Source: Anadara kagoshimensis (lineage: Eukaryota > Mollusca > Bivalvia > Arcoida > Arcidae). Taken from it: a stretch of 64,000 nucleotides of DNA. The stretch lies in contig CM037867.1 in assembly GCA_021292105.1 (NCBI GenBank), forward strand, positions 12,169,183 through 12,233,182. The letters run 5' to 3'. The position numbers and the translations under genes are program-made. Below, piece after piece: positions 1 through 12,324 of this stretch. The notes under the pieces were generated by a model that saw only the letters and a list, made by a program, of their open reading frames with translations, ran no database searches and was not told where the DNA came from. Within the stretch, counting starts at the first letter, position 1, and each line of letters starts with the position of its first letter.

Positions 1-224
1 TATATAACTTTCCTGTGTATCAAATTTGGAGAAATATTTCCCATGGAAAATAATTTTATTTGATTAAAATTTAAATGTTAAATGAAGCCAATTTTTTACA
101 TAGATTTTAATTGCTATTAGATATTGCAAAATAATTGAAACAGTTGAAACTCCACCCTAATTAAACAGATGATCTACAGGAATTTTTAAGAACATTTTTG
201 CATATGTTACTAATTTACGTTGAT

Positions 225-226
<2 letters not shown>

Positions 227-258
<32 letters not shown>
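227..258. repeat. Poly-T tract
   Basis: An uninterrupted run of about 32 T. It could be the A-tail of a minus-strand retroposon, but no flanking element is recognisable. Confidence 0.9.
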
Positions 259-263
<5 letters not shown>

Positions 264-389
264 CCCTACATTGAAATGAATATCAATCAATAAAACAGTA
301 AAATCACTTTATTTTTATTCGAATACATGCAAGAGACAGTGTAAACAAGGGAGATAATCATCATACGAAAAACAAAACAAAACAAAGGC

Positions 390-761
390 AACACCTGCTG
401 ATTTCTTAATTGACAGAATCGCATCTGACATCGATTTTGGACAGATCTTTCATATGAATGTGTTCAGAAATGAATATATTTTCAGAATTGAAATATTAGA
501 ACCCGTCATTTGTCCTATTATTTAATAATTTGTGTCTGAAGCACGAATGTCGGCCGACAGATGTGAGCCAAACCCCGCAATAGGAGCCTCACCTGCCGTT
601 TTCTCAACTGACAGAATCGCACCCCAAACCGAATCCGGACATGTCTTTCATATGAATGTGTTCAGAAATGAATATATTTTCAGAATTTAATTATAAGAAC
701 CCATCATTTGTCCCATTATTTTAATAAATTGTGTCTGAAGCACGAGTGTCGGCCGACAGCT
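390..761. repeat. Diverged tandem duplication, period about 197 bp
   Basis: Two copies lie head to tail (about 390-585 and 587-761). Both contain a block around ttcatatgaatgtgttcaga and both end in gaagcacgartgtcggccga. The copies differ by scattered substitutions and small indels. No coding frame is shared. Function unknown. Confidence 0.75.
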
Positions 762-2050
762 ATGAAGTAATCCCCACTTTCAAGACGTATTTCTCGTAAT
801 TTTCTGTATATATTTGGTTCTTTTTTAGATAAATTAAAGGGGAAAATATTTATTGTTAAAAATACTTGGTCATTTCAAGTAACAACGATCCCATTTAATA
901 GTATACTTAAATTTTCGAGACATACTACCATTTCCGATCACGTACCAAAATTTGAACTGAAAGTCACGTCACTAAAGTCATTAAAAGTCATCCATATTCG
1001 AAGCTGGCCTTTCAACTGGTAAGAACTTTGAAACTGGCAAATTAGGTTAAACACGTGAACTCACCGGATGTAAGTGCATGTGCTGTGGAAGGGAAAACAC
1101 CTCCTAGTTAGCTTGCTACACTCGTCGCGTATGTATTAAAATTAAAAGCATAAGACTATAGGACGTCAAATAAATCCAGGGAGATTTTGGATAAAGAACA
1201 TACTTATCAACAATATTGTGCTGACGGGCATAGTATAGATTATAAACACTGATGATCGATCACCATATTCAGTACGTTTACAAGTGTTTTATTAGGAATT
1301 TGTCATGTAACCTGTTTACCTTTCATAATATCATGTTTACATTACAAATGCATTGCCTTATTTGAATCTCTTTAGAACCATTGCGTTAATGTTTCGATGA
1401 CAGCAGTGTGTCACGCGCTCTGTGTAAAGCGATACGTCAGTTAATATCTTAGGCCAATCCGCTTTCGATGTACAGCGGAGGAATACATACCACCAAGGAA
1501 CTACTTATTCATTCATAATTTCCTGCGGGTTCATTCATAAATTTATCCGGCGGCTGCAGGGACGCTCTTTACGAGCGGTAACAAACGTAGAAATTTGTCA
1601 TACTGCACCAATTTTAAAAATGATTTGAAAATAAAAAAGAATAATAAAAACTAATATTTGTTGTCTTTTTATTTCAAAATAATTTTTTAATGATTTATGA
1701 CCATTTCCCATGGCCTATAAAGATAAGAAGTTAAAACAATTAGTGAGTCCGAGGACACCACATTTAAATTATGAACAACTATTAAAATTCGACTAAATAT
1801 TTATATTCATAGTAATATCCTACCAAACAGATTATTGTTTAGTGAAAAAAGGAAAAATAGCATTTAATTTTCAAAAGTGTTTTACGAAACAATATTTTAC
1901 GATCGCCAAACAACAAGACAAATCAACATGGCTGTTCTCTTTATATGGTTCTACAATAAGAGTTATCTCGCTTTAAGGGCTCCAACCACATTAATACACC
2001 GACTTTCGGAAAATTAATAATACCTTTTTGTGGGTAAAAATAATGTAAAC
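762..2050. other. AT-rich stretch without recognisable genes
   Basis: No convincing ORF, tRNA or repeat is visible. Short in-frame stretches are not supported by homology or splice structure. Confidence 0.5.
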
Positions 2051-2051
2051 A

Positions 2052-2190
2052 TAAGGATTGAATGTCACTTTGAATGCTGTGATCGAGGTATGACTGCATC
2101 AGCTTACGTTCAAAGCGATTCATTTACTTTGAACGTGAGCTGATGCAGTCATACCTCGATGACAGCATTCAAAGTGACATTCAATCCTTA
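2052..2190. repeat. Near-perfect long hairpin (about 65-bp arms)
   Basis: Left arm about 2052-2115 and right arm about 2127-2190 are reverse complements apart from two or three mismatches, separated by an 11-base loop (2116-2126). The arms begin taaggattgaatgtcacttt on the + strand and on its complement. No target-site duplication is evident. Such a structure could arise by template switching, be a small MITE, or be transcribed into hairpin RNA; the sequence alone does not decide. Confidence 0.85.
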
Positions 2191-2289
2191 ATTGCAATCC
2201 TTCGACACTGACATAGTTATGTTATTTTATGGTACAAACTTAGATAAATACAAATTATAAATTTAATTGATAAAGTAATGAATAATTGA

Positions 2290-2480
2290 CATTTTGCCTA
2301 CCACGACCACGACGTTCCGACACTAGCCGCCATCACGGTACCAAATCAGCGTCATGGCAATTAATGACATGGCAAAATTTAGGCCGAGGTTTCATTCTTT
2401 TGCGTCTAATTCAACATGCCGGGCCTTTGTGGGCGTGGTCGGTGGCCGGCGGCCCGTCAATTCATTGCACAATTTAGACA
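2290..2480 (+). repeat. Dispersed GC-richer repeat, copy 1
   Basis: It shares with 4045-4235 the blocks ccgccatcacg-taccaaa-cagcgtca, the ttcattcttttg block and a tgtgggcg...ccgtcaatt end. The short open frames over it (2286-2477 and 2354-2539) are by-products of this repeat, since they are not conserved in the second copy. Confidence 0.65.
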
Positions 2481-2539
2481 AAAAGTTTATCGCAAAATAC
2501 CCAATTCATGTACAACGAATAAACAGTGACATTTTGTGA

Positions 2540-3590
2540 AAGATACAATACCATCAACATGGTAAACTTATATAAAATAGTAGTTCTGAATTTATCTACT
2601 TTGTGCGGATATAATATGTTTTAGAAAGTATTGCCAAACGTTGTGTTTCATTTACATAATACACATTATCATAAACGTGGAAAGATATAAACTAGTAATT
2701 CCAAACTTCATCTACTTTAAATTTACACGGAAGTTATAGATTATACAAAGGATTGCTCAGTGTTGTGTTTTATTTACATAGTGTTTATTTCACAGTACAA
2801 GACTGTCGGTTCGGAATACAACTCCTTATCTAAATTTGTGAAACCAATATTTTTCAAGGGGTTTGAAAAATATCCAAAGAACGAAAATGTTTTAAACCAA
2901 ATTTAGCTGAGGTAATAAGTAATAAGTGGATTGTCTTCAACCATACCTCTTATTTTACAGTAATTGTGGCGTACTCACAATTTTCAACTTGTTTCAAACA
3001 TTATGTTTTAGAAAATAAACAATAATTCTTGTGGAAGAAAATAATCTGATTGATGACTTAATAAAGAAAAATCACAATAAAAACAACTTCAGACGATGAT
3101 GACGATGGTGGCTTCAAACTAGCAAAGGGGCTGACAATGAGATAAATATAGCGTCAAAAACACATTTAAACATTAAATCTTTAAAGTATAAACCTCACAA
3201 TGCATCATCAAAGTGACAGGGGCTTAACCAATAAATTATTACTTGAATCTTTACAAAAACATTATCTAGGAAAGACATTTAAACACATTGGAATCTTGTA
3301 GACTGCCTGCTGCGTATTCAGTTTAAAATACAAAACCAAAGCGCATATTTTCGTTTCTATATACATAACATCTAAACAAAACATTTCGATAAACATTATA
3401 ATTTATTTAAAAATAAGAAAACAAATTATGTAACTTGCTGTTCTATTTTAGATAGAGGAGGAACTGATATAGTGCGGTATTTTAAGTTTCAAGTGGGTTA
3501 AATAAATCTTAAGTTTATCTTTACACTAATCGATTCAATGTAGTACCTGATGTAAAGATCGACAAAAAATTGTCATTGAATTTATCTGAT
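2540..3590. other. AT-rich intergenic stretch
   Basis: No gene is seen. A block near 2820-2930 (ttcaaggggtttgaaaaata through to tttagctgagg) recurs near 24350-24430 and, inverted, near 31400-31510, so an old dispersed repeat is present. Confidence 0.45.
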
Positions 3591-3599
3591 TTGTTGCAT

Positions 3600-4015
3600 A
3601 TTCCTAAATAGATGAGAATTCAATCATTTATCAATACTTTGTACAACGAAGTAGGCTGCTTGCAAATAAATTGTTGACTCAGGAATATTGCAAGCCTAGG
3701 CTTATCAAGGCCCTCAAAAAGTTTTATGGCCGTCATCACAGTATTGTTGATAAGTTTGATGTCTCTGTGTCCAGGATTGCCTTGGATATATTTGACGTCT
3801 CGTAGTTCCATGTTCCTTTCACACAATTTTGATTACACACGTGGCGGGTGTAGCTAGCTAAACAGGAGGTGCTTACCCTTCCGGAGCACCCGGCCTCACT
3901 TCCCTGGTGGAAGTTCACGTGTCTAACCTAACTTGTCAGTTCCAAAGTTTTTACTTTGCTTCTGGATTGTGATTCGGAAATGGATTAGTATGTTTGTTTT
4001 TGATTATCATTTGTC
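3600..4015 (+). pseudogene. Retroelement fragment: RT C-terminus plus 3' tail
   Basis: An open frame from about 3630 to the TAG at 3803-3805 encodes the C-terminal end of a reverse transcriptase, with LLANKLLTQEYCKPRL followed by KKFYGRHHSIVDKFDVSVSR. After the stop comes the 3' tail that recurs more than 20 times in this window (tagctagctaaacaggaggt, then cctcacttccctggtggaag, then ttactttgcttctggattgt), ending near gtatgtttgtttttgatt. The copy is 5'-truncated and cannot be functional. The RT belongs to a YIDD-box family common in animal genomes; I cannot place it securely as Penelope-like or LINE. Confidence 0.8.
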
Positions 4016-4044
4016 AAAATTTCAACGTAGCATAATGATCAATT

Positions 4045-4235
4045 GACGTATCGCCGACACTGGCCGCCATCACGTTACCAAAGCAGCGTCACGGCAACTA
4101 ATGACGTACTAGTGCCAGTGACGTAATTAAAGCACACAATCCAGGTCGAGTTTTCATTCTTTTTGTGGATACTTTAAGCATGTCGGAACAAAGTGGGCGT
4201 TGCCGGCGATCCGTCAATTGAGACCCGCTCAGACC
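4045..4235 (+). repeat. Dispersed GC-richer repeat, copy 2
   Basis: It is homologous to 2290-2480 (gacactggccgccatcacgt, cagcgtcacggcaa, ccgtcaattg). It abuts the truncated head of a SINE at about 4236, which may be the insertion point. Confidence 0.6.
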
Positions 4236-4535
4236 ACATGTGGGAAAGTGAATTTGCCTTGCCGTTGGCCTTTACTAGTTTACCTGGTATCAGTTTAATG
4301 GACTGGGGGTTAATACGCTTGTCTGCGGAGTATTGACTCTGTTGGCTAACACTTTAAAGTCGCCCTTGGTGCCTGATTGTAGCTGTCAGACAATACAACA
4401 CACTCTCACTTCACATGCATACACGAAATTATTCATAGATTAAACCATAGAGATTAATAAAACAGTTTTCGTCGCGAATAGCTGAAAAATTGCTAATGCG
4501 ACTTTAAGCAACATTCAGCCAACCAACCAACTTAA
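4236..4535 (+). mobile_element. SINE family B, head-truncated
   Basis: It runs from gctcagaccacatgtgggaa, which is the end of the tRNA-related head, through a conserved body (agattaataaaacagttttcgtcgcgaa) to a tail of AACC repeats (ccaaccaacc). It matches the minus-strand copies at 34573-34850 and 58533-58901. The A box is missing, so the copy is inactive. Confidence 0.75.
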
Positions 4536-4779
4536 TGACCAATAAAAAGAGTTATTCTTCACAGAAATTTTCTCTCTTTGCTATTTATTTTAAAATTAAT
4601 ACCTGTAGCAATTTCTGTTGATCATGCTTTTTATTCTAACATAAAACATGAATATAATAATTAAAATTCACATTTATGGTGTGTTATTTTATCTATAGTC
4701 CGATCACATTTTCAGTAATGAAAAAACATGATTTGAATAGGTGGTGTGATTCAACTTTAGATATCTCACTTGATATAAC

Positions 4780-5300
4780 TCCAATAGACTTAAAATTTCA
4801 CACGTATTATTGGAACATATTTTTCCATTTATGTGCATGCAGACTGCTTTGTTGAACAAAGTCCAATAGTTGGAACAGACTCTACCATAGCGTGTTAATT
4901 GGGAAACAAATACCCCTTAACAGGAGAAGAAGGTATATTGCTGTATAGAAAAGGAAAGTTGACAATAGAAAAATTGAAGTCGTCACGTTTGTCATAAAGT
5001 TTCAAATGTATCCTTTTGTGCGTGTCGGAAATCAGGTATAAGACTAAATATGAAGCAAAACTTGAGGAATCTGTGGTACCTTTTTTCAAGCTCACTAGGA
5101 TAGATAGACTTCACATATTCTCTAAATGTAGGATTGTTAAGAGACAGAACGTCATATATGTGTCATATATATGTATGTTGAGTTGATCATGAATGATTTG
5201 GCCACGATCTTCTCTCCATATTTAAGAAGGTTTTGCATAAATTCTACTTCATAAGAATAAAGAAACAAATCAGCAATCAGTAACAACTGCCACATACACA
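4780..5300 (-). pseudogene. Retroelement RT fragment
   Basis: The minus strand encodes a decayed central RT region: a degenerate YIDD neighbourhood (about 5150-5200), then SASYL-like residues, then KLYDKRDDFNFSIVNFPF (within 4895-5095). Upstream the frame is shifted, and downstream it stops well before the C-terminal KFYGRHH block. It is the same family as 3600-4015 and is a dead fragment. Confidence 0.75.
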
Positions 5301-5399
5301 CCTGTTATAGACATGGTTCCACCAGATGACTGCTATGTAAGGAGGTCAGATGTAAAATGAATGCAGACAAACCTTTATTGTATTTACAGCTAATTAATA

Positions 5400-5545
5400 T
5401 TTAAAATGCAAACCCTTCAGTAGCACCCAGCCTCACTTCCCTGGTGGAATTTCACTCATTTAATTTGCCAGTTTTTAATTTGCTTTTGGATTGTGATATT
5501 GACATGGGTTGGTGTGTTCATTTTTGATTATATCAAGTTTATATT
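5400..5545 (+). mobile_element. Retroelement 3'-tail fragment
   Basis: It contains cctcacttccctggtggaat and the ttgcttttggattgtga block of the shared 3' tail, ending cattttt-gattat. It has no coding part. It directly precedes the ORF at 5555. Confidence 0.75.
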
Positions 5546-5554
5546 AAATGTCAT

Positions 5555-6228
5555 ATGAGTACAACCAGATTTGTTCCCAAAACTTGTACTTCGATTAAGA
5601 GGTATGCACGTGCTGATGAGTGTGCAGAAGTGGTAATTGCGAACTCTTGTCTCAGGAAGGGCAAGCTACTAAAAGCAGCATTTGGAGTGTTAGCTCCTTT
5701 GCTTACCGACAAAACCTGTCCACAGATTTTAAAAGCATTAAGAATCGATGACATGCAATATTGTGTAAAATTGTTGTTGATATGGACTATAAATAATTTT
5801 CTCGCAGACATTAGTGATGATAATAGGTAAAACAGGACAGTAAAGCTGTTGCTGTTCTGTCTGAGGGCAAATCAAAGCAGGACAGCAAAGCTGTGGCTGT
5901 TATGTCTGAGAGCAAATCAAAGCAGGACAGTAAAGTCGTGGCTGTTCTGTCTGAAAGCATATCAAAGCAGGATAGTAAGGCTGTGGCTGTTCTGTCTGAA
6001 GGCATGTCAAAGAAGGACGCTAAAGCTGTGGCTATTCTGTTTGAAGGCAGATTAAAGCAGGACGGTAAAGCTGTGGTTGTTCTGTTTAATCAAACCAGTG
6101 TTGGTTATAAGGTTATTGGGAAGCTAAGTGGGCTTAAAATTGTGCTTAAAAGCAAATCTACACAAAGCATTTTATATGACTTTCCTAGCTTAGCACTCTT
6201 AAAAATGGCAAAACTAAGACCATTTTAG
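5555..6228 (+). pseudogene. Unrecognised ORF with 15-residue repeat domain, frameshifted
   Basis: A 91-codon frame starts at ATG 5555 and stops at TAA 5828-5830. In the overlapping frame, 5827-6228 is open for 133 codons. That second frame holds six 45-bp units (starting near 5836, 5881, 5926, 5971, 6016 and 6061), each encoding a 15-residue unit of the type SKQDSKAVAVLSEG. A single-base change near 5826 would join the two frames into one of about 225 codons, so I read this as one broken gene or an assembly error. An intron donor at AG|GTAAAA (5826/5827) is an alternative. Differences between units are often at third positions (gag/gaa, gtt/gtg, agt/agc), weakly favouring past coding. No family is recognised; the N-terminal part has four Cys and is mildly basic. 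Confidence 0.4.
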
Positions 6229-6399
6229 AAGAATAGCTTCTTTAATTTTCATTATATTGATTTGTTGATTATTATAGTGAAGCATTAATGTTACACTATC
6301 ATTTATATACTGAACAAAACATAATTACATGAGGCATAATCTTAAACATCAACATATATAAAAAGAAAACTATTCTGTCCGCCATCTTGATTATCTTAA

Positions 6400-7040
6400 A
6401 TTCCCTAAAGCTGCCAGGGTGGCATCATACAGTTTCTGATTAGGGACATGTTGCAGAACAACTTTATGTACAAACATTTTGCGGACTCTTTTTACAGTAG
6501 GATAGCCAAGTCCAAAATGTGCGTTGGTTTTAAAATTTGAGACCTTCCGCGGTAAATAAAAAGGGATTACTTTTTGGCAAGTGTCTGAACCCGAAAAAAA
6601 TCCGCCATTTTCAGAATCGTTTTTATACCATAAAATTAACATTTTTAGCTACGAATATGATGCAAGCGTGTGAGGAATTAACTAAACTTTCTACGTGTAT
6701 CAAAAAGTCCGAGATAAAACGCCACATTTATTTAAAATTACTGATATCCCGACGATAACCGATTTCTCTTGAAAATCAACAGAAATTTCTTCTCCATTTT
6801 TGAAACTGGTACGTTTTTTGTGTAAAGAATACTTTTCCTAGAAATTTTAATACAATGTCAGAAAATTATTACAGTATACGCCAGTAAATTATCGTACCTG
6901 GTGCATGAGGGTTAAATATGCGAAAATCGCAAAAATCCAACAGCATGATTTCAGTACGTCTTGTTGTCAATGAAAACAAATATGGCCGCGACCTTGATAA
7001 ACATTGTTCTAACGTAATGACGTAAACAACGTTCCCCGTG
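6400..7040 (+). repeat. Long dispersed repeat R, copy 1 (+)
   Basis: Anchors are gggattactttttggcaagt near 6565, gaaactggtacgttttttgt at 6802, ctggtgcatgagggtta near 6898 and aacaaatatggccgcg near 6976. The same order appears on the minus strand at 21190-21680, and parts recur at 10290-11000 (+) and 17280-18010 (-). No protein is encoded. It may be the terminal repeat of an old large element. Confidence 0.65.
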
Positions 7041-7089
7041 TCAAATATATAGGTCAACTGTCTACTGTATACACAGTACACGCAATGTA

Positions 7090-7301
7090 CAGTACAGACC
7101 TGTCGAAAGTTTAACACTAAGCTAACCAAAAGAGGTCAAAACTCGACTGCCGAGTGCCTAAGGTATGGAAAGGTAGCGGTCGAAAAGCTGCCGAGAGATA
7201 GATGGCAACTGCTGTCGATATAAACACCAAACGAGGAACCAATATGGACTGTCGGCACTAATTCGTTAGCTGGGTGCTAAACTTTGTACAGGTCTGTACT
7301 G
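7090..7301. mobile_element. CAGTAC-type MITE, 212 bp
   Basis: Terminal inverted repeats begin CAGTACAGACCTGTCGAAAG on the left; the right end reads the complement (ctttgtacaggtctgtactg). TA dinucleotides flank both ends (7088-7089 and 7302-7303), the target duplication typical of Tc1/mariner elements. Subterminal blocks include ggctgccgag-like and aagctgccga motifs. Other copies lie at 53319, 54365, 59961, 63183 and 63626. It is non-coding and non-autonomous. Confidence 0.85.
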
Positions 7302-7382
7302 TATTTATCGATTTTTTTTGCAACAGGCATCCTCATCTGGCACACATCATATGACATGTGTTTGTTGATGGAGATACTTTAG

Positions 7383-7437
7383 GACCCCAACAGGAATAAA
7401 TAAATAGGGCCTACATTAAAAAAAGATAAATAAAAAA

Positions 7438-7468
<31 letters not shown>

Positions 7469-7945
7469 ATCAGAATTTCTACAGAGAAATAAGTTAGAGC
7501 TGGGACACAGTATGTTGAGCAGGTTACAAAATGTCTAGCAGGTTAGAGATGATAATAAATAAATAAAGAAATAAATAAATAAATAAATAAATCAGAAATT
7601 GTTCAGAGAAATAATTTAGAACTGGGATACAATATGTCAGTGCTCAGTTAATAAATAAATAAATAAATAATTAAGAAATTAAATTGAGAAATAAGTTAGA
7701 GCTGGGACACAATATGTCACCAGTTGTTAATAAATAAAAAAAATAAATAAATAAATAAATAAATCAGAATTTCTACAGAGAAATAAGTTAGAGCTGGGAC
7801 ACAGTATGTTGAGCAGGTTACAAAATGTTTAGCAGGTTAGAGATGATAATAAATAAATAAATAAATAAATCAGACATTCTACAGAGAAATAAGTTAGAGC
7901 TGGGACACAATATGTTGAGCAGGTTAGTGATGATAAATAGGGTAA
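7383..7945. repeat. AATA microsatellite-linked minisatellite, 5 units
   Basis: Five degenerate units of about 90-120 bp each combine an (AATA)n run with a unique block (agagaaataagttagagctg, then ggacacartatgt). Unit blocks start near 7471, 7592, 7671, 7764 and 7870. Unit 4 closely matches unit 1, suggesting a secondary duplication. Confidence 0.85.
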
Positions 7946-7949
7946 ATAC

Positions 7950-10285
7950 ATAAAAAGAGATGAAAATAAGTTGCATTTTGTCTTTCCTCAAGGTACTAAC
8001 ATGAAATGTGGCATGGGTACCATGGAAAGTAACCTCAGATTTATTTTGGAAAAATAAAACAAATATTTTTATATGAACAAAATTAACATTTAAAAAATAA
8101 AAGATATTGAATTACTAAAAAGTTAGAAAAATTTATGAACAGGCAGATAGTTAGAAATTTTGTCATGTTGTTTGTTAAATGAATGACAAGTGGGCCATAA
8201 TAGCATTTAAAAGGACTAAAATTGTCTAAATTATCAAAATTAATTTAGAAACTACACAAACAGGTGATTTTTTGGGGGGACAGGTACTTTCTAGTTGTTC
8301 TGGCTGTGATAAATAGATAAAGCATTTACAAATAAATCAAAAACTATTGGATCATATGGCAGTGTTCATTCTAGAAAGGGTCTGTTGATCCTTTATTTTG
8401 CCAAATGGCACCATTGTAAAGGCCATAGTTGGCCACATTTGAAATTTAGATTTCAAATGCAAGTTCAAAATATTTGATAGCATTGTCATATATAAAAGCT
8501 ACATTATATGAATCTTTTAAATACTTCATTACAAAAGCTTTTACATCAGCCTAAAAGACTACAAGTCACATCAAACATTAGATGTATGCAAAATCATTGA
8601 TGTTATTAAACTTGTTATTAGAGGAATTTTATTAGAAATGAACCCATCTGAAAAAATCCTAGAATGAACACTCATGGTTATTACTATTTACACATAATGG
8701 AACATTTTTCAAAGAAAAATGCATTATGTGTGTCTAAACCAACTTTGTAAATTGTAACAATGTTGAATGTCTCATTTCATGTAAAATTAAAACATAACAA
8801 TATCTTTAATACACTAGGAATTAGATATCATCAGACATTTATGAATGTTTCATTTTATATAGAATTAAAAAAATCAACACATATCAATATCCTTAACATA
8901 CTGGGAATTATATACCATTACACATTTATGAATTGAATGCTTCTCTTGATACTGAATACCTCTTTTTCACCACATGAAATGCTTTTCATGCACCCTTGCC
9001 TGAAGTGTAGCATACAGGTAACAGCATAGGTTAAAATCTTACTATGTCAGAATGTTTGCCAGTTCTCTTGTTGAGGGGTGTGATTTACCTCAGGGATGAA
9101 GCCTGAATATTTTGAGTTTGGGGCCATCTCACTTCATAAAAGAATTTGTAACAGTACTAAATGGCTTGTTCCCGAATCCTATTTTCTATATTTGTATATG
9201 TTATTTATTTTACTTATGAATTTATGAATTAAATAAAATATTGTTTAAACTAAATGGCTTAAATGTGTAAACATTAAGTGGCCCATACTCGAATTTAGAA
9301 GCCATTGGCTACTGGGCCCCTGCAAATCTTCATCTCTGTACCTATTTTCCTCCTTAATCTCATTTACCTGATTATAATTGAAATAATCTTGAATGGGGTG
9401 TGTATACCAACCAATCAATTCTAAATTTAACTGATAAATCAATAAATCTGGAATAGGCCTAGTGTGTTACAATTATTTTGAATTCTTACAAACTAATAAT
9501 GCCCATTTGGATACACTGTGTCATGAATTTCACTGCATTTGCATCAACTTATTTCTTAATGCTATTATCAAACCAGTTCCCATGAATTTTCCTAAAAGAA
9601 GGTGATATTTATTTAATAGAATTTTACAATTTCACAGAAATTACTGAAATTCCTAAATATTTTACAGATCTGTATTTAATCATTATAATATGGAGTTAAA
9701 TTTTTAACCAAGTCAAATGAAATCCACATGATTAGTATTCACTTTTCCTATTTCCTACTTCCACATAGTCTATTTTAAATGTTATTTGTGCTATGTTAAG
9801 TTGACTTAAAACTTTTAATGAAGCAAAATAATCAACTTTGCATGTCTAAATTGTACTAAAATAATAATGCCGGGTTATTGGCATCAGAACAGAAACAAAA
9901 ATTCAAATAATAAAGACCAATGTTGTGTTGACTCTGGCTAAACTAACATGGGAGATGTTTCCTCATTTTGGGAAATATTTCATAAAGAAAAATCCAGTCT
10001 AACCATCTTTAATGATATTAGCTTATTTATCCAATGATATGTACTGATATGACAGACAGGTCCTGTTTATATTTTGCCAGCAAAGCAAAATCAGTTGGTA
10101 ATTTTCAGTAATTCTGAGTCCCTAACTAGCCCTACATGAGCAGGTTGCACTGTACACTGTATTGGTACAGATCCCGAGTCCATATGGGTAAAATTAGAAC
10201 ACATGCATATCTAATGTGTTCGGCAGCCATGCAGATCGATCATACATGACAAATAAGGCAAAAAAGCTTGACTATTTTGTCCAAA
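7950..10285. other. AT-rich stretch, no gene seen
   Basis: There are no long ORFs, tRNAs or clear repeat boundaries. Two similar lines near 8760-8830 and 8845-8935 (atgaatg-ttcattttatatagaatta / atttatgaa) hint at a small old tandem duplication. Confidence 0.45.
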
Positions 10286-10289
10286 ATAC

Positions 10290-11000
10290 ACGATGACATT
10301 TTCTGTATGCTAAAATTGTGATCGAAGCGGGACGAATGCTAATCAAATATGTCCGACTGGAAGTAGTTCCAAAAAATCGGCAGATTAGACGAGAAATGGA
10401 GTGAAAATACAATATTTTTAAGGAAAAACTTACTTTATTTCAACAAAAATATCTCCACAGCGTCTCTCGATTATCAAATTTACATTACATACAATAAGGA
10501 AGCTGTTTTAGCATTTTTCTGTGTCAAATTAGCCGGAAAGGGGCGGCCCATGATCGAGAATCCGGCAATGTCATCGATTTTTTCGACATTTGAAACTGGT
10601 ACGTTTTTTGTGTAAAGAAAATTATTTGACAAATTATACATCAAAATAACCGTGAAAAAAAGTTCGTTCCGTTCATGTAAAAACATCTTTGGTGCATGAG
10701 GAACTGCGTACACAGAATGATATTTTTTAAAGTTTCAATTTTCAATTTTTCGCCGGTGCCTAACATTCAATTACGATTTAAATTGTTAAATTCTCACCGA
10801 CTTTGATAAAAATCGTCTTTAATGACTTACTTTTGTCCTCAAAAGACGATAAAATACTACAAATAGTATTAAAAACTCGCAGTGAAATAAATATTGTGTA
10901 ATTTTAATGCCTCGAGTGAATTCAAATTTTTGACAATTTTTTCACTTTGTCTGCGCGTGAAATTTTGTTTGATGAATCAATGCGCTGGCCGGGTTGGCTA
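10290..11000 (+). repeat. Long dispersed repeat R, copy 2 (+)
   Basis: Anchors shared with the minus-strand copy at 17280-18010 are cttactttatttcaa (10431), gtgtcaaattagccggaaa (10521), gagaatccggcaatgtcatc (10556), gaaactggtacgttttttgt (10592) and gatgaatcaatgcg (about 10971). The copies are old and indel-rich. No protein is encoded. Confidence 0.65.
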
Positions 11001-12000
11001 TTCTACTGTTATAGGTTATGTGTAAAACACCATTTGTCATCTGGACTATATACATTAAAACTAAGTAAGGCATTACTCATTCGTCGTCATTATCACTGTC
11101 TGTATAACTGAAATGATAACAATTCTATTTGATCATAATTCGTCATCACAACCACAAATATCTGTACAAAAAACGCCATCCTTTTTACATTTGCAAATAA
11201 ATCAAATCATCAGCGCCATTTTATGCAATTTTTTTTTAATAATGGGGTAGGGGAAATTTTTCACACCTGTTACTAACTTGTTTGACAAACAAAATGTTCA
11301 TTTACTACCACATGCAAATACTATATCATAAACAAAAGTCATTCCATATAATATTTATATGTTTTTCTCTTCATTTTTGTAAAATAAATTATTGAGCAAT
11401 TTTACACATTTTGGGGTAGGGGAAACATTTTCGTCATCTGAAGCCTTCATTCGCGACTGTTTCAACAAATGTTACATTATTTACATTTACAAGGTATGGT
11501 TAACATTATAAAACAATTTTTTATAGAATTGGAGCATTAGGTAATAGTACAGAACGATTGATAGGACAAATACTTAGTAAAAACGCATAATTTTAGGGAT
11601 TTTTCTGTCTTTTTATTTTTTAAAAGAAATGTTAATTTAAATATCATATTATATGTGTGCTTTATTGTACAAGTTGTGTCAATAATAAAATGTCTAAAAC
11701 ATATAATATTTTATTGATATAGCCGCTAAAACATCATTAATGATATTATAGGAATTTTACTCAATATTTAGTTGGGTGGTCACATATAAAACAAGGCTTT
11801 TAAAAAATGTGTACCACTTTCAGGTTTGACATCCACCTTTTTTTTTTACTTCACTATACCAATACTTTACCATAGCAATGTCAGAAATTTTCGAGCTGAT
11901 GGGTTCAACAAACTTTTATTTTAAGCCTCTTTATAGAGTTAGCCTGGAGACTATATAGTGCAGAGGCATCTTAAACGATTTTCTTACTGTCTAAAACTTT
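11001..12000. other. AT-rich stretch, no gene seen
   Basis: Non-coding, with two similar ggggtaggggaaa blocks (about 11244 and 11412), suggesting a weak local duplication. Nothing else is supported. Confidence 0.4.
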
Positions 12001-12009
12001 AGCAACTTA

Positions 12010-12320
12010 GGATTGCAAAATGTCTTAAAGTGTAAGTTAAACGATTTTCGATAATTTGAGTATGAATAGTAAATGCCGTAATTAAAACAATGTCGAAAAC
12101 CCCGTGATCGTACATGGTCTCCTTTTCGAGATATACGTGGTGAAACCTCCCATTTTGCACCTGGAAAAATTTGTAATCAAGCCTGTACAGGCAACTTCCG
12201 GTTTTCGACGATCACACTTGTGACGTCATCAATAAGTACATGTAGCGCGAAAGTGCGCGTGATGCACTAACTGTCTGGGTTGCAACGACTGAAAGGTGCG
12301 CTTCAGCTCTCCGATTAACG
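12010..12320 (+). repeat. Repeat with TGACGTCA palindrome, copy 1
   Basis: It begins near cttaaagtgtaagttaaacg and includes cacacttgtgacgtcatc near 12205. A related block lies inverted at 16840-17165 (aagtgtaagt plus a TGACGTCA site). TGACGTCA is the CREB/ATF consensus, but here it seems to be part of a repeat. Confidence 0.5.
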
Positions 12321-12324
12321 GCGG

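Noticed and set aside
12205-12225. TGACGTCA as a functional CRE promoter site
   Set aside because: The same palindrome lies in a related repeat block at about 16985, and no gene start is nearby.
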